From contig NZ_QQVY01000015.1 of NCBI RefSeq assembly GCF_003590715.1, positions 1-46,266 on the forward strand: 46,266 nt of DNA, in the 5' to 3' direction. The position numbers and the translations under genes were made by a program. The notes below the pieces were generated by a model, which saw only the letters and a list, made by a program, of their open reading frames with translations, was not told the origin of the DNA and searched no databases. The first letter of the stretch is position 1. Every line of letters starts with the position of its first letter. This DNA is from Paracoccus sp. JM45 (GTDB taxonomy: Bacteria > Pseudomonadota > Alphaproteobacteria > Rhodobacterales > Rhodobacteraceae). Shown piece by piece: positions 1-8,732 of this stretch.

Positions 1-711
1 TCTATGAACGACGCGATGCGCTGGCCATGGCCGAGGGCGTGAAGGTCCATCACTCCTCGATTGCGGCGCTGCTCAAGCGGCTTGGTTTCACCTATAAAAA
101 AATCGTTGGCGGCCTCTGAACCGCACCGCGCCCGTGTAAAGCAGACCCGGCACGCGTGGCAGGAACGGCGCATTCCCTTCATGCGTCGCCAGCCCGAACG
201 GCTGGTGTTCATTGACGAAACCTCCGTGAAGACGAACCTGACCCGACTGCGGGGGCGCGCATGGCGCGGCCAGCGGCTGCGGATGGACGCGCCTTTGGGT
301 GGCTGGGGCATGCAGACATTCATTGCGGGCCTCACGTCGGAGGGGCTCATCGCGCCTTGGGGGATAAAGGGGGCGATGGATGGCTCCGCTTTCGTGACTT
401 ATATTCGCGATGTCCTGGCCCCGGAACTGACGCCCGGCTCGGTCGTCATCCTCGACAACCTCGCGACCCACCGCAACGTCGAGGCCGCCGAAGCCGTCCG
501 TGCCGCCAAATGTTGCTTCCTGTATCTGCCGCACTATTCACCCGATCTAAACCCCATTGAGCAGGCATTCTCGAAGCTGAAGGCGCATCTCCGCAAAATG
601 GGCGCACGAACCTTCAGTGATCTGTTCAAAGCCCTCGGCGACATCTGCAACATGTTCTCGCCCCAAGAGTGCTGGAACTACTTCCACGCGGCAGGGTATG
701 TATCAGGTTAA
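1..711 (+). pseudogene. IS630-family transposase, 3' part, frameshifted
   Basis: This is the catalytic part of an IS630/Tc1-type DDE transposase entering from beyond the left edge. From base 3 one frame reads in family-like sequence up to TYKK at 93-101. The family reading then continues in another frame (KKSLAASE...) to the stop at 709-711. The shift falls on seven A residues at 96-102 and is a net +1 (or -2). The second part carries the expected catalytic motifs: FIDET (first Asp), LDNLATH (second Asp) and SPDLNPIE (final Glu). It could be slippage-dependent expression or simple inactivation; I cannot decide. The gene start and left inverted repeat lie outside the window, and I found no convincing right end. 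Confidence 0.85.
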
Positions 712-728
712 GGCCGAAACGCTCTATT

Positions 729-1036
729 ATCATCGATGTAAGCAGGCGAACGCCATGCGTTCGAGAGAGGCTGCGCAAGTATCTGAAAACGCATCGCACG
801 GCGTGCAGCCTGCGCCCGAAAAAGGGGGGCCTGCTCGCCCGATCAGCCGAACAAATGGCGGCATGAACACAAAGCTGCACGCCGTCACCGATGCGAAAGG
901 CAGACCCATCCGCTTCTTCATGTCGGCAGGGCAAGTGAGCGACTACAAGGGCGCGGCAGCGATGTTGAGCTGCTTGCCAAAGGCTGACTGGCTATCGGCG
1001 GACCGGGTATGTGATGCTGACTGGCTGTGAAGAGCA
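729..1036 (+). pseudogene. IS5-family (IS427-like) transposase, 5' fragment before the IS66 insertion
   Basis: The fragment encodes the central part of an IS5-family transposase. One frame contains YLKTHRTACSLRPKKGG and the next, shifted by -1, contains GGMNTKLHAVTDAKGR and FFMSAGQVSDY. The shift occurs at A5G6 (819-829), the same place as in the related copy at 39455-39466, so it is probably the programmed -1 frameshift known for this group. The reading breaks with a stop after DADWL (1028-1030), exactly at the left edge of the IS66 element. The rest of the gene resumes at 3560. The N-terminal third of the transposase is missing. Confidence 0.85.
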
Positions 1037-1050
1037 GTAAGCGCCCCGTT
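1037..1050 (+). repeat. IS66 left terminal inverted repeat
   Basis: The repeat begins GTAAGCGCCCCGTT and pairs imperfectly with the right end at 3546-3559. Just outside it lies the 8-bp duplication GAAGAGCA. Confidence 0.8.
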
Positions 1051-1061
1051 GATACCGCCGC

Positions 1062-2674
1062 TTACGCGGCTTGACTTTCCGTCACGGATGCCAATGGCAC
1101 CCAATTCCATGGCAGCAGTTCATCCAGCCGGTTTATCTTGTGATCATGGATACGGTCGAGGATGTCGGCGAGGTAGGCCAGCGGGTCGAGACCGTTCAGC
1201 TTGGCGGTTTCAATGACGCTCATTGCACGCGCGAGGGTTTCTGCACCGGTATCCGCTCCTGCAAATAACCAATTTTTTCGGCCGGTTCCAATCGGGCGCA
1301 GGGCGCGCTCGGCCGGGTTGTTGTCGATCGCTACACGTCCGTCGGTCAGGAACAGGCTGAAGGCCTCCTGCCGCGCGAGGCCGTAGCGGAAAGCTTTCGC
1401 CAGATCGCTTTTGCCCGGGATGCGCAGGAGTTGCTGTTCGGACCAGGCAAAGAAAGCCTCAACCTTTGGTTTGCTCAGCTTTTGACGTGCCGCATGACGG
1501 ACGTCAGCGGGTTGGCCGTTGATGTCGCGCTCGACATCGTAGAACTTGCCGATCCGGTCGAGCGCCTCGCGAGCGATCTCGGATTTGGTTGAGGTCCAGA
1601 AGTCGTGGAAGTCGCGCCGGAGGTGGGCCCAACAGGCCGCTTCGCGCAAACGCGGTGGCCCGCCGTCAGGTTCTGGCTCATAGAGCTTGGCATAGCCCTT
1701 GTAGCCGTCGGCCTGAAGAATGCCGCGGGCGTTGGCCAGATGGCTGAGAACGTGTTCTTTCTTCCAATCCGGTGCGAACTGATAGACAGCCCCGGGTGGT
1801 GAAGCACCCGCCCATGGCCGTTGATCGCGCACATAAGCCCAGATCCGGCCTTTCTTGACCCCTTTGCCAAGTCCCTTGTCGCGCAGGCTGCGATCCAGCA
1901 CCCGGATGGGTGTGTCGTCTGCGTGCAGCAGATCACTGGCCATGATGTCCGCCTCGATCCGTTCGATCAGCGGCTGCAGGGTCTTCATGGCCCGCCCGCA
2001 CCAACCAACAAGCGTGCTTTCGGGAATATCTGCCCCCATGCGGGCGAAGATCTCGTGCTGGCGATATAACGGAAGGTGATCGTCGAACTTCGAGACCAGA
2101 ACATGCGCCAGCAGGTTCGGACCGGCCATACTTCCCGGGATCGGGCGGCTGGGGGCTGGCTCCTGCACCATCCGCTCACAACGGCGGCAGGACTTCTTGA
2201 TCCGGGCGATCTGGATCACCTTCATTTGGGCGGCGATCATATCGAGCAGTTCGCTGACGTCCTCACCCACGACACGCAGATCACCGCCGCAGCCGGGGCA
2301 CCAGGGTCCAGTTCACGGCGTTCGCGCGGCGTCGCATCCGAGACACGTGGCCTGCGGCGCAACGCGGGCGCATCGGGAGCTTCCGGTGATGGCTCATCAG
2401 GACCTTCGTCGATGAGCGCGTCATCGTCTTCAGCCACCGCGACCAGCAGGTCTTCGAGCGCCAGTTCCAGCTGCTCAATCTCGCGTTCGATCTTTTCCGA
2501 GGATTTGCTGAAGGCCAGTTTCTGGAGTTTAGCGATCCGCAAACGCAGCGCTTGAACCAGTTGATAATGGACGTGCAACGTGGCCGATATTTTCGCGTTC
2601 TCCGCCTGCAAAACGGCGATCATCGCCTTCAAGACGGCGGGATCATCGGGCAGGTTTTCAGCGGGTTTCGACAT
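1062..2674 (-). pseudogene. tnpC: IS66 tnpC transposase, one frameshift
   Basis: The main transposase of the IS66 element. The N-terminal part (2674 to about 2297) has the leucine-rich helix and the FSKSSEKIE segment usual before the zinc-binding region. The catalytic part (about 2297 to 1062) includes CPGCGGDL, HADDTPIRVL, RRDFHDF, the DNNPAERALRP motif and the LLPWNW C-terminal element. The two lie in different frames; the break is between RELDPG and CPGCGGD near 2296-2300 and is explained by one missing base. The intact product would be about 535 residues, normal for the family. Confidence 0.9.
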
Positions 2675-2736
2675 GCGCCTGACTACCAAAAATCAGGCAA
2701 GAGAACCATATAAATAGGGCAAGCTGGACGAAAAAA

Positions 2737-3083
2737 TCATCCGACCCGCGCCGGTGGAGCACCCCAATCAGGACGTCGCCAGTCGATCCCCTCCCACAAC
2801 ATCGCAAGCTGCGCAGATGTCATCCGCACCGCGCCATCCTTGGCGCTCGGCCAAGGGAAACGTCCGCGCTCGAGCACTTTGTAATAAAGGCAAAAACCCT
2901 GACCATCCCAATACAGCAGCTTTATCCGATCCCACGTCGCCCCCGGAACGCAAACACTGCACCACTGGCCGGCTTCTGATGCAGCACATCCTGGGTCAGC
3001 GCCGGCAACCCCGCGATCCCCTTGCGCATATCCGTCACGCCGCAGCCCAGATACACACGCACTCCGGTGCCGGGGCCAATCAT
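2737..3083 (-). pseudogene. tnpB: IS66 tnpB (Orf2), one-base deletion
   Basis: The small accessory protein of IS66 elements, needed for transposition but of unclear mechanism. The reading starts MIGPGTGVRVYLGCGV and runs through TDMRKGIAGL and FAFRGRRG, then hits a stop. In the next frame it continues IKLLYWDGQGFCLYYKVLE to WRRPDWGAPPARVG. The span is 347 bases, one short of the 348 needed for 115 residues plus stop, so a single deleted base near GRRG explains the break. Its start overlaps the end of tnpA by 4 bases (ATGA). Confidence 0.88.
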
Positions 3084-3460
3084 GCGGCGTCCACCGCTCG
3101 GATCAGGGCTGTCACCGTGGCCGGGGCCACTGTGCTGTCAAAGTGCAAACTGCGCCCACCCCGCAGCCGCACTTCAACAGCAACTGGCGGCGGTAGCTCA
3201 GCGACCGGGGCCTGCACCACCGGCACTCCTACAGTCACGGGCATGTCCAGCGGCAAGAAAAGCGCCCCGGCATCGGGCGACCACAAGCCTTTCTTCTTCA
3301 GCTCATGCCGCCACGCGTAAATTTGCTGCCGCTTAATTTCATGGCGCTGCGCAACCTGTGTCACGCTCGCCCCGGCAATCCCAACCGACGCGACAATCTC
3401 AAGCTTGTCGTCGTCATGCCAAAAGCGTCGCCGCTCCGCCCCAAGAATTTCAACACGCAT
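3080..3460 (-). CDS. tnpA: IS66 TnpA (Orf1), HTH protein
   Basis: First gene of the IS66 element, 126 residues. It starts MRVEILGAERRRFW and contains an IS3/IS911-type helix-turn-helix (about residues 20-55, including SVTQVAQRHEIKRQQIYAWR) followed by a proline-rich linker and a C-terminal segment ending LIRAVDAA. I chose the ATG at 3460; a GTG lies one codon upstream. It appears intact, unlike its partners tnpB and tnpC. Confidence 0.85.
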   Translation of the reverse strand: MRVEILGAERRRFWHDDDKLEIVASVGIAGASVTQVAQRHEIKRQQIYAWRHELKKKGLWSPDAGALFLPLDMPVTVGVPVVQAPVAELPPPVAVEVRLRGGRSLHFDSTVAPATVTALIRAVDAA

Positions 3461-3545
3461 CACAGGCCCCGCATAAGAGACGTCAGTAATGACGTCATTA
3501 GCGACGTCTCTTAGATCATCGCAGCAGCCTCAGGCAGGCGGTGAC

Positions 3546-3559
3546 AATGGCGCAGTTAC
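3546..3559 (-). repeat. IS66 right terminal inverted repeat
   Basis: Read on the minus strand it begins GTAACTGCGCCATT and matches the left end at 10 of 14 positions. It is followed on the plus strand by GAAGTGCA, the second copy of the target duplication. Confidence 0.75.
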
Positions 3560-3776
3560 GAAGTGCATTGTAAGACAAAGGGATAAACGCGTGAATCCTT
3601 GGTCGAAATTCCGGCAAAAAGGCCGTGAATTACGACAAGAGCCCTATAAAAAGCGCAATCGCATCGAGATCATGTTCGGTCGACTGAAAGACTGGAGACG
3701 GATTGCAACGCGTTACGACAGGCGTCCAGAGACATACCTCTCCGCAATCGAATTGGCCGCAACTGTTCTATTCTAA
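3560..3776 (+). pseudogene. IS5-family transposase, 3' fragment after the IS66 insertion
   Basis: This continues the gene interrupted at 1036. Joining the two flanks with one target copy removed gives DWL-stop-RAL-stop-DKGINA-stop-ILGRN... and then, in another frame, KKRNRIEIMFGRLKDWRRIA, TRYDR and AIELAATVLF before the stop at 3776. The last motifs are the conserved C-terminus of IS5-family transposases. Several stops and a frameshift lie in the joined reading, so the gene was already dead or has decayed since the insertion. Confidence 0.85.
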
Positions 3777-3845
3777 CTCTGATTAAGAATGAGCCCTGAC
3801 GCCAGCTAGCTAGTATAAGGGTAAATGGGGCACTTTCAGACCGCG

Positions 3846-6026
3846 TTATCGGTTATGTTGCCGTTCGACTGATAAATGCAAGTCAAGAATTGCTTTTAGA
3901 CTGGTCCGGTTGATTGGCTTTATAAGCGAACCGCTCATACCCGCGTCGTAGAACCAAGTCAGATCTTCCGGAGTTGCATGGGCAGTTAGGGCAATCACAG
4001 GCGTAGATCGGTTCGGGCCGTCTTTCCTTATACTACGCGTAGCCACTACCCCGTTCATGCGTGGCATACTGATATCCATTAGAACCAAATCATACGTCCC
4101 TGTTAGTGCCTGTTGGACCCCCTCAGCGCCATCGTAAGCTTCGGTAACAATGCATCCATAGGATTTCAACATCTCCCGCGCGACAAGCCGGTTAATCTGG
4201 TTATCCTCGATCAAAAGTATTCTGCGGCCGTCATGTCGACTGCCACTGTCAATCTTTATGCCCTGCTGGATGTCCGTCTGCTCCTCCGCGATGGACAGTT
4301 TTAGGCGCAGATTGAAACTGCTCCCCTTGCCGATTTCACTTTCGACAGCGATTTCGCCTTCCATCGCGCCTACCAGACGTTTTACTATGGAGAGACCTAG
4401 ACCGGTTCCTTCTACCTTGCGGTCGTAAAACGACCCGAGCGTTACAAACTCGTCAAAAATGCGATCAATGTCATTTTTTGCGATTCCGCTGCCGGTATCA
4501 CTCACCTGCATCTCGATGCAGCCATCCATACCATGTCTGATCAAACGAATAGTGATATTCCCGCCATCCGTGAATTTTATGGCATTCCCGACAAGATTGA
4601 CCAGAATCTGGCGGATTTTTCCGTCATCTCCGACCAGTTTCCGATTATCCTCACCATGCGTTTGGAACGCCAAGGTGTTGCCACGCTTTTCCGCAGTTGC
4701 GCGCAACCCCTCAAGCACATCTTCCGCCAGCGAAACAGGATCAAATATCCGGGATTTAACCTCTATTTCTCTGTTATATTCGCGTGATGCATCCAGCGCG
4801 TCGTTCACATGCTGCAGCAACAATCTGGCCGAGCGGTCCATGGCGTCAATATATCGACGCTGTTCATCATCCAGATCGGTGGATTTCAACAGGTCCAATG
4901 TACCCATTACACCATTCAACGGCGTTCGCATTTCATGGTTCATCGTTGCGATCATACGGGCCTTGGCGCGATCGCCCTCCAGGGCGTGATCGCGGGCTTC
5001 GATCAGTTCAGATTCGGCGGCAACCCTGCTGGTAACATCGCGCACAAAGGCAACCAATAAGGGCCCCTTTTTGTCACGATTGATCGACAGCGATACTTCG
5101 ACGGGGATCAGATGGCCGGATTTATGTTTGGCCTGCGTCTGGCTGATACCAAGGTTTTTCAGCGGCGAGGCTCCGCGACCGTTACGCATCTGGTCCAATA
5201 GCGCGTTGACAGCCTCCATCCTGTCCGGAGGTGTCAGAATATCACGTATGTCAGCACCGATCGCTTCTGTTGAGGTAAATCCATAGATACGTTCAGCGGC
5301 CGAATTATAATTCTGGATGATGCCATCCTGATCAGCGACAACGATTGCATCGATTGAGGTTTCGAACAGTGAATTCAGGCGATTGCGAGCGGACATAATC
5401 TTGTTGTTCTGTGTCCGCGCAGATTTGACCAGAAACAGCAACACCAGAACGGTTGTTGCCAGAACCGCAAACAAAAGTGCGATGACCCTCGACATATCAC
5501 GCAGTGTTTGCACCATTGCCGCGCGCCTGACATCAGAGATGTTGGCAAAATACCGGACGCCTTCCAGTGAAATTGTCCGATGTGCAGGCGCAATATTCTG
5601 AAATTTCTCGATCAGGTCCGGCACGGCGGCGCGCAATATCCTGTCATCGCTGTCGATAATCGGGATCGCGTCATCCATCATCCTTCTGATATCGGAAAGT
5701 GCGTGCGCGACAGTCGGCTCCAGCCGGTATTGCGCAAAATTCTGCCCTGATTCCAGAGTGCTTAGGCGAGAATAGAGCACATCAAACCGCTTGCGCAATT
5801 CTTGCGCGGGAATTGTGTCATCCATCAACATTTGTCTGGCAGTATCGCGCAGGGCCAGCAGCTCTACCTCGGACTGGGCGATGAACCACTGAATACTGTC
5901 CGACGTGGCAGTGCTTAATGTGTTAATCTGGCGGTTCATTTCCTGGTTAAAACGCCAGATTGTCCCGACGGCGAGTGTAACCACTGCCAGAAATGCGATC
6001 AGCGCCATCTGGTATTGACGCTTCAT
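3846..6026 (-). CDS. Hybrid PAS sensor histidine kinase with C-terminal receiver
   Basis: An inner-membrane hybrid kinase of 726 residues. TM1 is at about residues 7-22 and TM2 at 181-200, enclosing a helical periplasmic sensor of about 160 residues. A PAS domain follows (about 214-336), then the dimerisation domain with H-box NHEMRTPLNG (His364), the ATPase domain with LVNLVGNAIKF, DTGSGI and GTGLGLSI, and a receiver with LVLMDISMP (Asp651) and LIKP (Lys703). All key residues are present. I chose the ATG at 6026 because AGGGGGAAA lies just upstream; an upstream ATG at 6113 lacks this. It lies on the same strand downstream of fmdB, separated by 364 bp, so it may be a separate unit. The signal it senses is unknown; amides or nitrogen supply is a guess from context. 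Confidence 0.9.
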   Translation of the reverse strand: MKRQYQMALIAFLAVVTLAVGTIWRFNQEMNRQINTLSTATSDSIQWFIAQSEVELLALRDTARQMLMDDTIPAQELRKRFDVLYSRLSTLESGQNFAQYRLEPTVAHALSDIRRMMDDAIPIIDSDDRILRAAVPDLIEKFQNIAPAHRTISLEGVRYFANISDVRRAAMVQTLRDMSRVIALLFAVLATTVLVLLFLVKSARTQNNKIMSARNRLNSLFETSIDAIVVADQDGIIQNYNSAAERIYGFTSTEAIGADIRDILTPPDRMEAVNALLDQMRNGRGASPLKNLGISQTQAKHKSGHLIPVEVSLSINRDKKGPLLVAFVRDVTSRVAAESELIEARDHALEGDRAKARMIATMNHEMRTPLNGVMGTLDLLKSTDLDDEQRRYIDAMDRSARLLLQHVNDALDASREYNREIEVKSRIFDPVSLAEDVLEGLRATAEKRGNTLAFQTHGEDNRKLVGDDGKIRQILVNLVGNAIKFTDGGNITIRLIRHGMDGCIEMQVSDTGSGIAKNDIDRIFDEFVTLGSFYDRKVEGTGLGLSIVKRLVGAMEGEIAVESEIGKGSSFNLRLKLSIAEEQTDIQQGIKIDSGSRHDGRRILLIEDNQINRLVAREMLKSYGCIVTEAYDGAEGVQQALTGTYDLVLMDISMPRMNGVVATRSIRKDGPNRSTPVIALTAHATPEDLTWFYDAGMSGSLIKPINRTSLKAILDLHLSVERQHNR

Positions 6027-6390
6027 CGAAATTTCCCCCTGCGCTGGTCCGGCAATGAACCATATGACTAGATACGACGCTAACCGCGTTCCAACATCCG
6101 GTCCAGTTAACAAATACTGCGCATATAATGAAAATTTTCGGGAACAACCCTCTCTGCATTCTGCGGTGACATATCAGATCTGGCCGATTTCTTTTAAGGT
6201 GGTCCAAACCCACCAATTGATAAACGCGGCCGCGGCAAAGGGTCCGCGACCTTAATTGTAAATGTGTTGCACACGGCCACGTCCATACTGGACATCTCTT
6301 CTCCAAATTAGCTGCCGCAAGGAATTGGTTGCTGTCGTTGCCACACCGCGACGCACGTCTCGAAAGGCCAGCCCGCGCACCTGATAAACG
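6027..6390 (-). other. Intergenic region between fmdB and the hybrid kinase, with two hairpins
   Basis: No gene is seen in these 364 bases. On the minus strand (the direction of transcription on both sides) there are two inverted repeats: 6228-6251 with an 8-bp stem (one G-U or mismatch) of GGTCGCGG/CCGCGGCC, and 6198-6214 with a 5-bp GGTGG/CCACC stem followed by TTAAAA. They could end the fmd transcript or attenuate transcription into the kinase gene. The kinase promoter should lie between 6030 and 6200. Confidence 0.45.
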
Positions 6391-6723
6391 CTAGTGCGAG
6401 ATCATCCAGGGCCGTGTGCCGACCAAGGTCTTTGACCCATCAGGGCGGTGCAACGTACGGCTTGCTTTCTTCTTGCCGCCCGAACAGCATCCGCAACCGG
6501 GACCGTGGCTGCTAAGGCGCTTGGGACTATCGGCGCTGCGTTCGTTCGTATCATGGGCAATACGTCGGCCACCGTCCATATTGGCAATACGCGGCGCAGT
6601 CAGCATAACCCTTGGTGCGATGGCCGAACATTCCGGACAGGAACACGGGTCAGCATAGGCGGACATTGCTGCTAGCGCCTCGAACGGGCCGCAATGCGGG
6701 CAGGCATAATCATAGACGGGCAT
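6391..6723 (-). CDS. fmdB: FmdB-type zinc-ribbon protein
   Basis: A 110-residue protein with the FmdB zinc ribbon at its N-terminus: MPVYDYACPHCG (Cys8, Cys11) and CSCPEC (Cys29, Cys32). The rest is low-complexity, with a second Cys cluster (GPGCGCC) and a basic tail. FmdB was described as a putative regulator of the formamidase operon in Methylophilus; the molecular role remains poorly known. The ATG at 6723 has AGGAGCG upstream and is preferred to the longer reading. It is the last gene of the urt-fmd operon, 54 bp after fmdA. Confidence 0.85.
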   Translation of the reverse strand: MPVYDYACPHCGPFEALAAMSAYADPCSCPECSAIAPRVMLTAPRIANMDGGRRIAHDTNERSADSPKRLSSHGPGCGCCSGGKKKASRTLHRPDGSKTLVGTRPWMISH

Positions 6724-6777
6724 CGGGATCGCTCCTGAAAAGGGGAAGGCCGCACGGGATTGCGCGGCCTGCAAGAA

Positions 6778-8013
6778 TTACAGATCGGGGGCCAGAGGCA
6801 GATCAACGGAACCGTCAACCAAAGGCGTCGGACCGTCTGATGATGGCATTAACTTGGACCCGTTTTCGAAAATATCGGTCGGCAGCCACAGCGTTGCGCA
6901 AGCGTTCGGCACATCGACCACGCCCGAGATATGCCCCTGAACCGGAGCTGTCCCCAGAATGGCATAGCCCTGCGCACCCGAATAGCCGAACTTTTTCAGG
7001 TACTCGATCGCATTCAGGCAGGCCTGACGATAGGCGACATGGACATCTAGATAGTGCTGCTTGCCCCCCTCATCGACGCTGATCCCTTCAAAGATCAGAA
7101 AATCGTCGTATTTCGGCACGATAGGTGATGGGCGGAAAATGGGGTTCTTGATGGCATATTTCTCCATTCCGCCCTTGATCAGCGTAACGCGGATATGTAG
7201 CCAGCCCGCCATTTCGATGGCGCCGCAAAAGGTAATTTCACCGTCGCCCTGACTGAAGTGCAAATCGCCCATCGAAAGGCCTGCACCATCGACATAGACG
7301 GGGAAATAGATCTTCGACCCGCGGCTAAGATCCTTGATGTCGCAATTGCCGCCATGTTCACGCGGGGGAACGGTACGCGCACCTTCGGCAGCAGCATTTT
7401 CGCGCGCCTCGCCCTTCAGTTTGCCCATATGGGCCGATTGCATGGTCGGCAGGTTGGCCAGCCCGGGGACACGGTCCGGATCGGTCGCAACCAATCCCTT
7501 TTCGCGGGTGTTCCACGTATCCAGCATCTTGCGATCGGGCAGACATCCGATCAGGCCGGGGTGGATCAGGCCGGCATAGCGCACACCCGGAATATGACGC
7601 GATTTGGTAAACATGCCGTCAAAATCCCAGATCGACTTCTGGGCCTCGGGGAAATGGTCGGTCAGGAAGCCGCCGCCGTTCTTTTTGGAAAAGAAGCCGT
7701 TAAAGCCCCAGTTCATTTCCTCTTTCGCGCCGATATCAAGGATATCCACGACCAGCAGATCACCTGGTTCGGCCCCTTTTACCCCGATCGGGCCGGACAG
7801 GTAATGCACCTGTTCCAGTTCCACATCACGCACGTCCGAAGCATCATCATTGTTGGCAATCTGTCCGCCCGTCCAGTCATAGGTTTCGACCTTGAAATCA
7901 TCGCCCGGTTCGACCCAGCAGGCCATCGGGATATCGCAATGCCAGCGGTTGTGGATGTTTTCGTTGGTGTGGGGATCTTCGCTCAGGTTTACGGAAATCA
8001 GGGTGTCGGCCAT
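6778..8013 (-). CDS. fmdA: Formamidase/acetamidase FmdA
   Basis: A cytoplasmic enzyme of the FmdA_AmdA family, 411 residues, which hydrolyses formamide or other short aliphatic amides to ammonia and the acid. It begins MADTLISVNL and contains family-typical stretches such as HNRWHCDIP, EPGDLLVVDILDIG, HPGLIGCLP, EHGGNCDIKDL and GDLHFSQGDGE. Length is normal for formamidases (about 410). The start at 8013 follows GGAGG at the right distance. It lies 19 bp after urtE, so imported amides would meet the enzyme made from the same transcript. Formamidase and acetamidase cannot be told apart by reading alone. Confidence 0.93.
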   Translation of the reverse strand: MADTLISVNLSEDPHTNENIHNRWHCDIPMACWVEPGDDFKVETYDWTGGQIANNDDASDVRDVELEQVHYLSGPIGVKGAEPGDLLVVDILDIGAKEEMNWGFNGFFSKKNGGGFLTDHFPEAQKSIWDFDGMFTKSRHIPGVRYAGLIHPGLIGCLPDRKMLDTWNTREKGLVATDPDRVPGLANLPTMQSAHMGKLKGEARENAAAEGARTVPPREHGGNCDIKDLSRGSKIYFPVYVDGAGLSMGDLHFSQGDGEITFCGAIEMAGWLHIRVTLIKGGMEKYAIKNPIFRPSPIVPKYDDFLIFEGISVDEGGKQHYLDVHVAYRQACLNAIEYLKKFGYSGAQGYAILGTAPVQGHISGVVDVPNACATLWLPTDIFENGSKLMPSSDGPTPLVDGSVDLPLAPDL

Positions 8014-8032
8014 CACGGCCTCCTTTCTTGCT

Positions 8033-8722
8033 TCAAACAGAGAGAAACTTCGAAACATGCGCCTCGTCGATGCCGGCGCGGGGGCTGTCATGGACCAGCG
8101 CACCCTTTTCCAGCACCAGAACGCGGTCGGCTACGTCCAGCGCAAAGCTGAGCACCTGTTCCGACACGACGATGGTCAGGCCGTGTTCGTCGCGGATGCG
8201 CCGCAGCGTTCGTGCCATCTCGCGGATGATCGAGGGTTGGATGCCTTCGGTCGGTTCATCCAGCAACAGGACCTTGGGGTCGGATGCCATGGCCCGTGCG
8301 ATGGCCAGCTGCTGTTGCTGGCCACCCGACAAGTTGCCGCCGCGACGGTGCTTCATATCGACCAACACGGGAAACAGGTCATAGATGTTCGCAGGCACGG
8401 TTTTGCGACCGGTGACAGTCAGGCCGGTTTCGACATTTTCTTCGACGGTCATGGCGGAAAAAATCTGCCGCCCCTGCGGGACATAGGCCAATCCGTTGGC
8501 AACCCGGGCATGGGATTTCATTCCCCCGACCGGGGTCCCGTCCACGGCGACAGTCCCGTCCGTCGCCTGCACGATCCCCATCAAGGACTTCATAAGCGTG
8601 GTTTTGCCCATGCCGTTGCGCCCCATGATCGCCACGATTTGCCCTTTCGGAACTGTCAGGTCCAAACCGTTCAGGACACGGGATTCACCATAGCCCGATG
8701 TCAGGTTCTGGATGTTCAGCAT
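8033..8722 (-). CDS. urtE: Urea/amide ABC transporter ATPase UrtE
   Basis: A 229-residue ATP-binding subunit of a branched-chain-amino-acid-type ABC transporter, best matched to UrtE. It has Walker A GRNGMGKTT, the Q-loop region YVPQGRQIFSAMTVEEN, signature LSGGQQQQLAIARAM and Walker B VLLLDEPTEG. It should pair with UrtD on the cytoplasmic face of the UrtBC channel. The start MLNIQNL at 8722 is preferred over an upstream in-frame codon because it aligns with the family N-terminus and follows a GGGGGA sequence. Confidence 0.92.
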   Translation of the reverse strand: MLNIQNLTSGYGESRVLNGLDLTVPKGQIVAIMGRNGMGKTTLMKSLMGIVQATDGTVAVDGTPVGGMKSHARVANGLAYVPQGRQIFSAMTVEENVETGLTVTGRKTVPANIYDLFPVLVDMKHRRGGNLSGGQQQQLAIARAMASDPKVLLLDEPTEGIQPSIIREMARTLRRIRDEHGLTIVVSEQVLSFALDVADRVLVLEKGALVHDSPRAGIDEAHVSKFLSV

Positions 8723-8732
8723 GACGTCCCCC

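Larger units (their letters stand above)
1037..3559 (-). mobile_element. IS66-family element, complete but decayed
   Basis: A 2523-bp element with the normal IS66 order tnpA-tnpB-tnpC, all on the minus strand. The outer ends are an imperfect inverted repeat: 1037-1050 starts GTAAGCG, and 3546-3559 read on the minus strand starts GTAACTG (10 of 14 bases agree). It is flanked by GAAGAGCA (1029-1036) and GAAGTGCA (3560-3567), an 8-bp target duplication with one mismatch; 8 bp is the usual IS66 duplication. tnpB and tnpC each carry a frameshift, so the element should not move on its own. It sits inside an IS5-family transposase gene. Confidence 0.9.

Noticed and set aside
2768..2989. A 73-residue ORF inside the IS66 tnpB region
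   Set aside because: It is an out-of-frame segment of the frameshifted tnpB. The family sequence lies in the other two frames on the same strand.
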